This document shows, piece by piece, positions 56,698 through 64,000 of a stretch of DNA of 64,000 bases (position 1 is its first letter; every line of letters starts with the position of its first letter). The translations under genes and the position numbers were made by a program. The notes under the pieces are model-generated. The model ran no database searches, was not told the DNA's origin, and saw only the letters and a list, made by a program, of their open reading frames with translations. Location: contig NZ_JAAFGZ010000003.1 in assembly GCF_010365105.1 (NCBI RefSeq), positions 124,001 to 188,000 of the forward strand. Direction: 5' to 3'. Source of the stretch: Polaromonas sp. (lineage in GTDB: Bacteria; Pseudomonadota; Gammaproteobacteria; Burkholderiales; Burkholderiaceae_C).

Positions 56698-58221
56698 TCA
56701 GCGTGCGAACCATTGGCGCCGCAACCAGGTTATCCATCGGGACGCAGGCTTGCGCACATAGGCTGTCGCTGCCTTCTTGATGGCTTCGGCCTGAGTCGGG
56801 TAGGCGTGGATCACCTGCGAAATTGTTCCAAGGCCAATGCCGGCGACCATGGCCAGCGACAGGTCGTTGACCATCTCGCCAGCGTGGCGTGCGACCACGG
56901 TGGCGCCCAGAATTTCGTCGCCGCCTTCGCGCACATGGACTTTCACAAAGCCGTTTTCCTCACCGTCGGCAATCGCCCGGTCGACCTCGTGCATCGGCAC
57001 GGTGAAGGTCTTGACGGGAATGCCGCGCTCGCGCGCCTGCCGGACATATTGACCGACATGTGCAATCTCGGGGTCGGTGTAGGTACACCATGGAATCGTC
57101 AACGCACTCACCCGCGCCCGACCAAAGCACAGCGCATTGCGAACGACGATATGCCCCGACGCCTTGGCGATGTCCGTGTACCGGTGCTCCAGGCAAACGT
57201 CTCCAGCCGCAAAAATACGCCGGTTGGTCGTGCGCAGGAAGTCGTCGACGACGATGCCTTTGTTGGCGTCGTAGGCCACCCCGGCGGCTTCCAGGTTCAG
57301 GCCCGAGAGCGCTGGCAGACGGCCGATGCCGGTGAGAATTTCGTCCACAGCGATGGTTGCAACATTCCCATCGTTGAGCGTTTCGACAACTTTTTTACCG
57401 CCTTCCATGCGCGCGTTGACGGCCTTGGTGTTCAGGTGAATCTCGACGCCGTCGCGCGCCATTGACTCGGCCAGCAACTGGGCGGCATCACGTTCTTCCT
57501 TTGGCAGGAACAGCGGCTCGGCATGCGCAATGATGGTGCGGCAACCAAAACGGCACAGCGCTTGTGCCACCTGGCAGCCGAACGGGCCACCCCCGATGAC
57601 CAGCAGGCTCTTGGGCAGCGCGGTCAGATCGAACAGCGTCTCGTTCGTCAGGTAGCCGACCTCGTCCAAACCGGGAATCGTCGGCAGCAACGAACGCGAG
57701 CCAGTGGCGATCAGCGCCTTTTTGAAGTGCAGGCGCTGCCCGTCCACATCAACCGAGTCGCCATCCACAAAACGCGCTGTGCCGAAGAAGAGGTCAACCC
57801 CGGCCGCAGCAACAGCATGTGCCGAGTCGAGGCAGGCAGCGCGTGCACGGATGCGGCGCATTCGCTGCATCGCCAGCGGGAAGTCGACTTCGACCGTTGG
57901 CGGCGATTTGGCGCCATAGGCCTCGGCATTGCGCATTTCTGCATACAGGCGCGAGGTGCGGATCAGCGCCTGAGACGGAACACAGCCGGAGTTCAGCGAC
58001 ACCCCTCCCAGCAGGTTCTTTTCAATAAGCGCCACGCGGGCGCCCAGTGCCACGGCAGCACGCGCCGCCACCAGCCCCGCCGGCCCGGCACCGATAACCA
58101 GCAGGTGATAGGGTTTTCCGGTTGGCGGGTTGTGCCAGCCGGCTGGCCGGCCGTTGAGACGGCCATTCGCATCGCCGGAATCGACAGCCGCAAGGCCAGG
58201 CAATGGAGGGTGTTGGAGCAT
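56698..58221 (-). CDS. MerA-like FAD-dependent pyridine-nucleotide oxidoreductase lacking one redox Cys
   Basis: 507 residues of the pyridine nucleotide-disulfide oxidoreductase family. It has the FAD motif VIGAGPAGLVAARAA, the NAD(P) motif VIGGGPFGCQVAQAL, the second FAD motif IFAAGDV and a dimerisation domain ending in HAYPTQAEAIKK. The redox site normally reads C-L-N-x-G-C; here it is S-L-N-S-G-C with Ser at 75 and Cys at 80, and the usual Lys after VPS is Gln. A thiol-disulfide cycle is therefore not possible, which argues against true mercuric reductase or lipoamide dehydrogenase activity. It lies 25 bp after the glycoamylase-like gene in the same operon. Confidence 0.88.
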   Translation of the reverse strand: MLQHPPLPGLAAVDSGDANGRLNGRPAGWHNPPTGKPYHLLVIGAGPAGLVAARAAVALGARVALIEKNLLGGVSLNSGCVPSQALIRTSRLYAEMRNAEAYGAKSPPTVEVDFPLAMQRMRRIRARAACLDSAHAVAAAGVDLFFGTARFVDGDSVDVDGQRLHFKKALIATGSRSLLPTIPGLDEVGYLTNETLFDLTALPKSLLVIGGGPFGCQVAQALCRFGCRTIIAHAEPLFLPKEERDAAQLLAESMARDGVEIHLNTKAVNARMEGGKKVVETLNDGNVATIAVDEILTGIGRLPALSGLNLEAAGVAYDANKGIVVDDFLRTTNRRIFAAGDVCLEHRYTDIAKASGHIVVRNALCFGRARVSALTIPWCTYTDPEIAHVGQYVRQARERGIPVKTFTVPMHEVDRAIADGEENGFVKVHVREGGDEILGATVVARHAGEMVNDLSLAMVAGIGLGTISQVIHAYPTQAEAIKKAATAYVRKPASRWITWLRRQWFAR

Positions 58222-58246
58222 GAGAAAGCGCCTGTGAACAGGCTGC

Positions 58247-59578
58247 CTACAGCCAGCCGCCCTTGAAACCTGCCCGGCGCAGACCTGCGCGCAGGTACGG
58301 GTTGGCGCGGCCCAGCTTCCACAGCAACCCGCTGCGGTGGTTCTCGATCATCAGCACCAGTATTCCCTGGTCAAGGCCGAATTCACCCGGGGCAACCCAG
58401 CCGTTGGCACCCGCCTCGGTCACAGTCGGGTTGAAGCCGCTGGCACGAATAAAGCGGGTGTCGTCAGCGCCAGAGCGAGCCTTCAGCGCGCGCAGAGCAG
58501 GCAGCACGAGTTCGGGCGCGAACACCAGCGACGACAGCGTCGCCGAGGCGCAAAGCGTTCCGTCGTCCGGGCCGTAAGGCACGCCGCGCGCTGCGTAGCC
58601 ATAAAACGACTGCTGCCGCCCGGCGATGCTGCGCGCCACGGCTTGCGGCCCGTCGCCCGCCGACAGTCCCCAGCAGTCAGCGCCGTAACCCGCAAAACTG
58701 CCGGGGTTGCGCATCGCATACTCGCGCTGCACATAGGTCGCGCGCCGGCTGTTCTCGAAATAGTCGCAGTCCTTTTCGCGCATGAAAGCGTCGCGGATGC
58801 CGCGAAAGTCGATCCAGGCATGCGAGAACTGGTGAATGAACAGTGGCCCGGCCACCAAAAAGTCGTGGCCGTACAGGTTTTCCCACTGGTAGGTCATGGT
58901 CCAGGCGCTGAAGCTCTTGTCGGTCAGCGCATGGGTCGGCGAGCCCAGACCGAGCACATAAAGCAAAATTGCCTCGCTGTAGCCTTCCCAGCCGTAGTTG
59001 AGAAAGCCGCATTCCGGTTTCCAGCCATGCGTCACCGCGCCGCTGTCTCGCTGGGCCCAGCGCCAGTCAACGCGGCGGTACAGCGCATCGGCCAGCGCGC
59101 GCAACTCGGTCTCCTCAGGCGTGTCGGCGTCAAAGTAGGTCGCCGCTGTCAGGACGCCCGCCATCAAAAAGCCGGTATCGATCAGCGATACCTCGGAGTG
59201 CCACACCCGCGTGCCGCTTTCCATGTCCAGAAAGTGGAAGTAGAAACCGCGATGGCCCGTGGCACAGGCGCTGCCCGACTGGTCACTGGCCATCAAAAAG
59301 CGAAGCGTCACCAGCGTGCGTTGCACCGCATCGGAGCGCGCCATCCAGCCCCGTTCGACGCCAACCGGATAGGCCGACAGCGCGAAACCGATCACCGCAA
59401 TGCTGCACGGCGCGCCCTCGCGCGTGGTGTCGGCAACCAGGCCGTTGCGCGGGTTGTAGGCCTTGAGGAAGTAGTTGAAGGCCGCATGCTGCAACGGGTC
59501 GAGCAAGGCGTCATCGGCCACATCGGCCGCATCCGTCTTGACGGCCCTTTCAACGTTGGCAGCCGTCACGGCATTCAT
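58247..59578 (-). CDS. Glycoamylase-like glycoside hydrolase (PF10091 family)
   Basis: 443 residues forming an (alpha/alpha)6 barrel. The family motifs are GHRGFYFHFLD near residue 108, HSEVSLIDTGFLMAG, FLNYGWEGYSEAILLYVLGLGSPTH and YGADCWGLSAGDGP. Proteins of this family include endo-beta-1,2-glucanases (GH144) and domains attached to cyclic beta-1,2-glucan synthases. No signal peptide is visible, so it probably acts in the cytoplasm. Its ATG overlaps the pgm stop by four bases, tying it to phosphoglucose metabolism; intracellular glucan turnover is the natural guess. Confidence 0.85.
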   Translation of the reverse strand: MNAVTAANVERAVKTDAADVADDALLDPLQHAAFNYFLKAYNPRNGLVADTTREGAPCSIAVIGFALSAYPVGVERGWMARSDAVQRTLVTLRFLMASDQSGSACATGHRGFYFHFLDMESGTRVWHSEVSLIDTGFLMAGVLTAATYFDADTPEETELRALADALYRRVDWRWAQRDSGAVTHGWKPECGFLNYGWEGYSEAILLYVLGLGSPTHALTDKSFSAWTMTYQWENLYGHDFLVAGPLFIHQFSHAWIDFRGIRDAFMREKDCDYFENSRRATYVQREYAMRNPGSFAGYGADCWGLSAGDGPQAVARSIAGRQQSFYGYAARGVPYGPDDGTLCASATLSSLVFAPELVLPALRALKARSGADDTRFIRASGFNPTVTEAGANGWVAPGEFGLDQGILVLMIENHRSGLLWKLGRANPYLRAGLRRAGFKGGWL

Positions 59579-61227
59579 GGCGTGGCAATGGCCTTGTCCA
59601 CAATCGCTTGCGCTTCCTTGAGAATGCGCTGCAGATGGTCGCTGCCGCTGAAACTCTCGGCGTAGATCTTGTAGATGTCTTCGGTACCTGACGGGCGGGC
59701 AGCAAACCAGCCGTTTTTGGTGACGACCTTGATGCCGCCAATCGCAGCATCGTTGCCCGGCGCACGGTCGAGCACGGCCGTGATTGCTTCACCGGCCAGT
59801 TCACGCGCGGTGATGGCTGCCGGGGCCAATGCCGAGAGCAGTTTTTTCTGCGCTACCGTGGCTGGCGCCTCGACGCGGTCAGCAAAGGGCTCGCCAAGCG
59901 CGTGCACCAGTTCGGTGTAAACCTGGGCCGGGTCGCGCCCGCAGCGCGCAGTGATCTCGGCCGACAGCAGCGCCGGCACCAGGCCATCCTTGTCGGTGGT
60001 CCAGACCTTGCCGTCGCGGCGCAAAAATGCGGCACCCGCGCTTTCCTCGCCCCCAAAGCCCAGCGAGCCGTCCAGCAGACCGGCTGAAAACCACTTGAAG
60101 CCCACCGGCACTTCATACAGCTTGCGTCCCAACCGGGTCGTGACGCGGTCGATCAGACTGGTGCTGACCACCGTCTTCCCGACAGCGGCGTCCGCGCTCC
60201 ACGCGCTGCGGTGCCTGAACAGGTAATCGATGACCACCGACAGGTAATGGTTGGGCGGCATCAGGCCGGCGCTGGGCGTGACAATTCCGTGGCGGTCGTG
60301 GTCGGTGTCGCAGGCAAATGCGATGTCAAAGCGGTCCTTCATGTCTTGCAGGCGCTGCATCGCATAAGGCGACGATGGGTCCATGCGAATCTGCCCATCC
60401 CAGTCCAGCGTCATGAAGCTGAAGGTCGGGTCAACCACATCGCTGACGACGGTGAGGTCAAGGCGATGCTGCTCGGCAATGCGCGCCCAGTAATGCACGC
60501 CGGCACCGCCGAGTGGATCAACGCCAATGCGCACTTTGGCATCGCGGATCAGGTCGAAGTCGATCACGCTGCCGAGGTCTGCAACGTAGGCGGTAACGTA
60601 GTCGTGCCGGTGCGTGGTTGAAGCGCGCAGTGCCTGCGCGTACGGCAAACGCCGGACACCTCTCAACCTGGCTTCGAGGAATTTGTTCGCAGCGGCTTCG
60701 ATACCGGCGGTGATGTCGGTCGCCGCAGGTCCACCGTTTGGCGGGTTGTACTTGAAGCCACCGCTGTCTGGCGGGTTGTGCGAAGGTGTGACGACGATGC
60801 CGTCGGCCAGCCCGGTGCTTCGCCCCTGGTTGTAGGTCAGGATGGCATGCGAGATGGCCGGTGTTGGCGTGTATTCGTCATTTGTCGCCAGCATCACCTC
60901 GACGCCGTTGGCAGCCAGCACCTCAAGCGCGCTCGCGCAGGCCGGTTGCGACAAGGCATGGGTGTCGATGCCCAAAAATAACGGCCCGGTGATGTTCTGG
61001 CTTTGGCGGTACTGACAAATGGCCTGGGTGATCGCCAGAACGTGCCATTCATTGAACGAGAGCTCGAACGACGAGCCGCGATGGCCCGAGGTGCCGAAGG
61101 CCACGCGCTGGGAAGGTACCGAGGGGTCGGGCACGCCGGTGTAATAGACGCTGACGAGACGCGGTACGTTGACCAGCAGCGAACGCGGCGCTGGCTTGCC
61201 AGCCAGGGGACTGATGACAGCGGACAT
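59575..61227 (-). CDS. pgm: Alpha-D-glucose phosphate-specific phosphoglucomutase
   Basis: 550 residues. The phosphoserine is in VVTPSHNPPDSGG, the metal site in ACDTDHDRHG, and the sugar loop in GGEESAGAAF; the C-terminal phosphate-binding segment is ARPSGTEDIYK. TSGHRGSSFELSFNE at the start is typical of the Pgm (not PGM/PMM) branch. It interconverts glucose-1-phosphate and glucose-6-phosphate. GGGAG lies 8 bases before the ATG. It is the link between glucan-derived glucose-1-P and zwf at the head of the operon. Confidence 0.95.
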   Translation of the reverse strand: MSAVISPLAGKPAPRSLLVNVPRLVSVYYTGVPDPSVPSQRVAFGTSGHRGSSFELSFNEWHVLAITQAICQYRQSQNITGPLFLGIDTHALSQPACASALEVLAANGVEVMLATNDEYTPTPAISHAILTYNQGRSTGLADGIVVTPSHNPPDSGGFKYNPPNGGPAATDITAGIEAAANKFLEARLRGVRRLPYAQALRASTTHRHDYVTAYVADLGSVIDFDLIRDAKVRIGVDPLGGAGVHYWARIAEQHRLDLTVVSDVVDPTFSFMTLDWDGQIRMDPSSPYAMQRLQDMKDRFDIAFACDTDHDRHGIVTPSAGLMPPNHYLSVVIDYLFRHRSAWSADAAVGKTVVSTSLIDRVTTRLGRKLYEVPVGFKWFSAGLLDGSLGFGGEESAGAAFLRRDGKVWTTDKDGLVPALLSAEITARCGRDPAQVYTELVHALGEPFADRVEAPATVAQKKLLSALAPAAITARELAGEAITAVLDRAPGNDAAIGGIKVVTKNGWFAARPSGTEDIYKIYAESFSGSDHLQRILKEAQAIVDKAIATP

Positions 61228-61288
61228 GGTGAAAAACTCCCGAATTGGGTCGAAAGCGATTCAGCTTAACGCAGACGCCGTTGGCACT

Positions 61289-61342
61289 GGTAATGCCGGT
61301 AATGCTGGTACTGCTGGTACTGCTGGTACTGCTGGTACTGCC
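61289..61342 (+). repeat. 9-bp tandem repeat (ggtactgct type, six units)
   Basis: Units read ggtaatgcc, ggtaatgct, three of ggtactgct and ggtactgcc, and a decayed gataacgcc follows. The repeat is 60 bp before the pgm start. The perfect inner units suggest recent expansion by slippage. Confidence 0.9.
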
Positions 61343-61410
61343 GATAACGCCACATGTTCCCGGCAGCGATGCCGAAATGTGCCACGCCTTGGGTATTGGG
61401 CAAATCCGCC

Positions 61411-61563
61411 CATGCGCTTTGGCACCGCGCGTACCTCGGCAACCACGTCAACGCCATCAACGAAAAGCTTCTGGCTCGCCGGCGCATGCAACGCCACGTG
61501 CAGCACCGATCGCTTTTCAGTCGTGTTGCTCATGTCAGCGCGGAACAGGGCTTCGATGCGTCC
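61411..61563 (-). pseudogene. pgi: Remnant of glucose-6-phosphate isomerase (pgi)
   Basis: On the minus strand 51 codons read RIEALFRADMSNTTEKRSVL then HVALHAPASQKLFVDGVDVV. This is the N-terminal Pgi block that in E. coli reads [20 protein letters not shown] followed by VDGKDVMPEV. The first about 75 residues and everything after VPKRM are gone. The fragment lies where pgi or a tal-pgi fusion is found in related operons. After it the frame enters the tandem repeat and gives VPAVPAVPA. An ATG at 61533 would allow a 90-residue product, but no ribosome site supports it. Confidence 0.75.
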
Positions 61564-61570
61564 ACCGGGT

Positions 61571-62656
61571 TCATGCCAGGCACTTGCGCTTTTCTTCGAT
61601 GCATGAAAGAAGTGTCTGCCAGGAGGCGGCGAAGGCATCGGCGCCCTCACGCTGCAAGCGCGCAGCCAGTTCAGCGTCATCCACGCCTTCGCCTTTGAAC
61701 GCTTGCAGCACCGTCTCGGCGTCGCCTCCATCGCTCGCAAGCGCGGCGCCCACTTTGCCGTGATCGGCAAAAGCCAGCAAGGTTTTCTCGGGAATCGTGT
61801 TGATGGTGTCGGGCGCCGCCAGCCCTTCGATGTACAGCGTGTCCGGCGCTGCCGGGTCCTTGGTGCCGGTGCTGGCCCACAGCACCCGCTGCGGACGAGC
61901 CCCGGCTTGCGCCAGCTTCAGCCAGCGCGGGGATGCGAGCAGGTCGCGATAAGCCTTGTAGGTGCGCATGGCGATGGCCAGCCCCAGGCGGTTCTGCAGC
62001 GATGCCGAAACCACCGGCTTGACGGCGACGTCCCAGCGGCTGACAAACAATGAGGCCACCGAATGCACTTCGGGATCAAGACCGGCGGCAAGGCGGCGTT
62101 CAATGCCGCGCATGTAGGCTTCGGCCGCTGCAAGGTAGTGCTCGCGCGAAAAAAGCAGGGTGACGTTGATCGGCACGCCTGCAAAGATCGATTCCTCGAT
62201 GGCCTCGACACCGGCCGGCGTTCCAGGGATCTTGATGAACAAATTGGGCTTTTGCGCCACCATGTGCAGCGACGCCGCACTGCGGACCGTCTTTGTGGCG
62301 TCACTTGCCAGCAGGGGTGACACCTCCAGCGAAACCCAGCCGTCAGTGCCCTGCGTGGTGTTGAAGACTGGTCGAAACAGATCGGCCGCCGACGTCAAGT
62401 CTTCGAGCGCCAATGCAAAGAACAGGTCTTCATTTGACTCGTTGAGCGGCGCCAGACGCGCAATCGCCTCGTCGTACAAATCGCCGTGGCCGATAGCATG
62501 CTCGAAGATCGTCGGGTTCGACGTCAGCCCCGTCACGGACCAGTCGGCGATGTAACGCGCCAGCGTACCCTTGACAAGCATTTCGCGGCTGATGTTGTCA
62601 ACCCACAGGCTTTGGCCGAGGTCGTGCAATTTTTGGGTATTGGCGTTGAGGGTCAT
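61571..62656 (-). CDS. tal: Transaldolase
   Basis: 361 residues of the longer TalB-type (subfamily 4/5) transaldolase. It opens with LHDLGQSLWVDNISREML; the Schiff-base Lys is in LFIKIPGTPAG; TSNPTIFEHA and WASTGTKDPA are family landmarks. It transfers a dihydroxyacetone unit between sugar phosphates in the pentose phosphate pathway. Its ATG overlaps the HAD stop (ATGA). The same domain occurs fused to Pgi in several bacteria, which fits the pgi remnant behind it. Confidence 0.93.
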   Translation of the reverse strand: MTLNANTQKLHDLGQSLWVDNISREMLVKGTLARYIADWSVTGLTSNPTIFEHAIGHGDLYDEAIARLAPLNESNEDLFFALALEDLTSAADLFRPVFNTTQGTDGWVSLEVSPLLASDATKTVRSAASLHMVAQKPNLFIKIPGTPAGVEAIEESIFAGVPINVTLLFSREHYLAAAEAYMRGIERRLAAGLDPEVHSVASLFVSRWDVAVKPVVSASLQNRLGLAIAMRTYKAYRDLLASPRWLKLAQAGARPQRVLWASTGTKDPAAPDTLYIEGLAAPDTINTIPEKTLLAFADHGKVGAALASDGGDAETVLQAFKGEGVDDAELAARLQREGADAFAASWQTLLSCIEEKRKCLA

Positions 62657-63434
62657 GTCATTTCCAGTGTGGTGTGCGCCCCGACTGAGGGCGTGTTGCG
62701 CAACCGCGAGAAGTCGAGGTCGACAAGTTCGCCGATGCGTTCGATGGTGAGGTCGGCGGCGGGTTGGGCAGCGACGGCCGCCAGGTCCAGGGCGTAATGG
62801 CCCTGGCGCGGGAAGATAGTGGTGAGTTGTTCTTGCCACACTGACTTCATGGCCGCAAGAATGCGCAGCTTGTCATCGACCATGACGTAATGGCGGGCCG
62901 GATAGTGACGCTGCACGGCATCCAGCATCTTTTCCTTGTGGACACACACCAGCGCACGGCCATTGACTGCATCCCAAAGCCCCGAGCGCTGCAGCTTGTA
63001 CGGCTGGAACACGACATCGCCATCGGTCAGGATCACGGCCGTGGCCAGACACTCCAGGTGCTTGATGACCTCCAGCGCACGCGGATACAGCCGATCGGCA
63101 AACGGATAGTCGATGAGGAAAGGCGACATCATCAGCAATCGCTGCTCGTCGGCGCTTCCGGTTTGAGTTCAAACCGGAAGCGCTGCAAGGCGCCGAGGTA
63201 GTCCACATAACCCAGTTCTTCGCGCAACGCATCGAAGATCGTCCAATAGCGCTGGGGACAGTCGGCCCCGAATTCGCTTTCCAAATGGGCATGCAGGTCG
63301 GCTATGATGCGGTCACCGTCAAGCAGCGTGTTGTCAACATCCAGCAAAAAACCACTTCGGCGGTCATTCAGCACCGCCCACACCATGCGGGTGGTGCGTT
63401 GCGGAATCAGTTTGCGGATCACGCCAGCCGCCAT
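62653..63434 (-). pseudogene. HAD-superfamily hydrolase, interrupted by a frameshift
   Basis: Two reading frames together make one HAD protein of about 255 residues. The N-terminal part (63434-63132) carries FLLDVDNTLLDGD, the DxDxT phosphatase motif. The C-terminal part (to 62653) carries ATAVILTDGDVVFQP, KEKMLDAV and HYVMVDDKLRI. The first frame runs into a stop after PEAPTSSDC; the second continues with DEQRLLMMSPFLIDYPF, so the shift lies near 63135-63155, right beside a perfect 32-bp palindrome. The gene overlaps zwf upstream and tal downstream. It could be a true pseudogene, a programmed shift or a sequencing error. Confidence 0.8.
63152..63183. repeat. Perfect 32-bp palindrome inside the HAD gene
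   Basis: Two 15-base arms, gcgcttccggtttga and tcaaaccggaagcgc, around a 2-base centre. It encodes RFRFELKPE in the N-terminal frame, and the reading frame breaks just after it. Confidence 0.9.
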
Positions 63435-64000
63435 CTTTTGCGATCAACGCATCAGACTCGGCAGGCCCCCAGCTTCCCGGTTCGTAGGGCACGACCGGAT
63501 GGTGCGTGTTCAGTACCGGCTCGACCACGCTCCAGGCCGCCATCACCGAGTCCACGTCGGTGAACAGCGCGTCGTCACCGACCATCGCATCGCCAAGCAG
63601 GCGTTCGTAGGTGGACATCGAACTCGGCTCTTCTTCCCCCAGATACAGCTCGCGCTGAACCCCGATGAATTCCTTGCCCGGACGCTTGACGCGGGCCGCC
63701 AGTGCGATGCCGGCCGCCGGCTGCAGGCGAAAGCGGAAGTAGTTGGCGCGGCCACCGGACGGCCCGGAATCGTCAAACAACTGTTGAGGCGGCGGGTGCA
63801 TCTGCACCTGCACTTCGACCACGGAACCGGGCAGCAGCTTGCCGGCTCGTACATACCAGGGCACGCCGGCCCAGCGCCACGAGTCGATGAAAAGGCGCAG
63901 CGCACAAAAGGTCTCCACATCAGAGTCGGGCGCGACACCTTTTTCATCGCGGTAGCCGATGTACTGGCCGCGCACCAGGTCAGCGGGTTTGAGCGGCAGC
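63364..64000 (-). CDS. zwf: Glucose-6-phosphate 1-dehydrogenase (C-terminal part, cut by the right edge)
   Basis: The frame is open at the right edge; about 211 C-terminal residues are visible. VRGQYIGYRDEKGVAPDSDVETF, WAGVPWYVRAGKLLPGSVVEVQVQ and NYFRFRLQPAAGIALAARVKRPG are typical for Zwf, and YEPGSWGPAESDALI is the usual end. The enzyme oxidises glucose-6-phosphate with NADP+. It heads the operon zwf-HAD-tal-pgm. The last about 22 residues after KDGGWRDP form a non-conserved tail overlapping the HAD start. Confidence 0.93.
   Translation of the reverse strand, partial: LPLKPADLVRGQYIGYRDEKGVAPDSDVETFCALRLFIDSWRWAGVPWYVRAGKLLPGSVVEVQVQMHPPPQQLFDDSGPSGGRANYFRFRLQPAAGIALAARVKRPGKEFIGVQRELYLGEEEPSSMSTYERLLGDAMVGDDALFTDVDSVMAAWSVVEPVLNTHHPVVPYEPGSWGPAESDALIAKDGGWRDPQTDSATHHPHGVGGAE

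Larger units (their letters stand above)
61228..61570. other. Gap between tal and pgm: pgi remnant plus tandem repeat
   Basis: 343 bp where an intact gene is expected. It holds a glucose-6-phosphate isomerase fragment (61411-61563), then unassignable sequence, then a 9-bp tandem repeat (61289-61342), and finally the short leader of pgm. Confidence 0.75.

Noticed and set aside
61261..61533. A 90-residue open frame covering the pgi remnant and the tandem repeat
   Set aside because: No ribosome site, and half of it is VPA repeat; better explained as a decayed gene.

Overview
The window is a GC-rich chromosomal stretch of a betaproteobacterium. The closest fit is the Comamonadaceae, Polaromonas- or Rhodoferax-like. 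That is an inference from gene order (smc-zipA-ligA, dapC-dapD-pilU-dapE-prmB), from a Liv-type ABC transporter beside beta-oxidation genes, and from dense short interspersed repeats. No phage, plasmid, rRNA, tRNA or CRISPR features were seen.

Layout. (1) 1-15 kb, minus strand: a catabolic island. It runs from an acyl-CoA ligase through livKHMGF transporter genes, a trifunctional-type FadB/FadJ protein, a thiolase, an acyl-CoA dehydrogenase, a small membrane protein, an SDR and a hotdog thioesterase to a CurA-type reductase cut by the left edge. (2) 15-19 kb, plus strand: selO, msrB, yciB, bolA and a periplasmic parvulin, ending in a strong terminator. (3) 19-26 kb: katE and an acyltransferase-like membrane protein on the minus strand; a lipoprotein hydrolase, an OmpW porin and a mutarotase on the plus strand. 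(4) 26-43 kb: purL; map and glnD; def and ybaN (divergent); mgtC; then the smc-zipA-ligA block. (5) 43.5-51.8 kb, plus strand: dapC, dapD, a PilU-like ATPase, dapE, prmB, a YheS-type ABC-F protein and a small unknown protein. (6) 52-56 kb: prpE, an SbmA/BacA-like ABC exporter-type protein and an isochorismatase-like hydrolase. (7) 56.7-64 kb, minus strand: a sugar-phosphate operon, zwf (partial), HAD, tal, pgi remnant, pgm, glycoamylase-like protein and a MerA-like flavoprotein.

The most unusual content is the repeats. A GC-rich element of about 90 bp, built of four small hairpins, occurs six times. Three intergenic copies start just after a stop codon. Two copies lie in frame inside essential housekeeping genes, ligA (as a double copy) and purL. 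A second, AT-rich family of about 65 bp also sits in frame in purL and in yheS, a third is in frame in dapE, and a fourth lies in the purL linker. purL alone carries three unrelated repeat insertions. This resembles the protein-coding palindromic elements known from Rickettsia.

Other points worth following: a decayed pgi fragment between tal and pgm next to a 9-bp tandem repeat; a HAD gene frameshifted exactly beside a perfect 32-bp palindrome; a MerA-like protein lacking one redox cysteine; a LivF with Arg in place of the Walker A Lys; and two near-identical TetR-type palindromes in front of the beta-oxidation genes and of the lipoprotein hydrolase.
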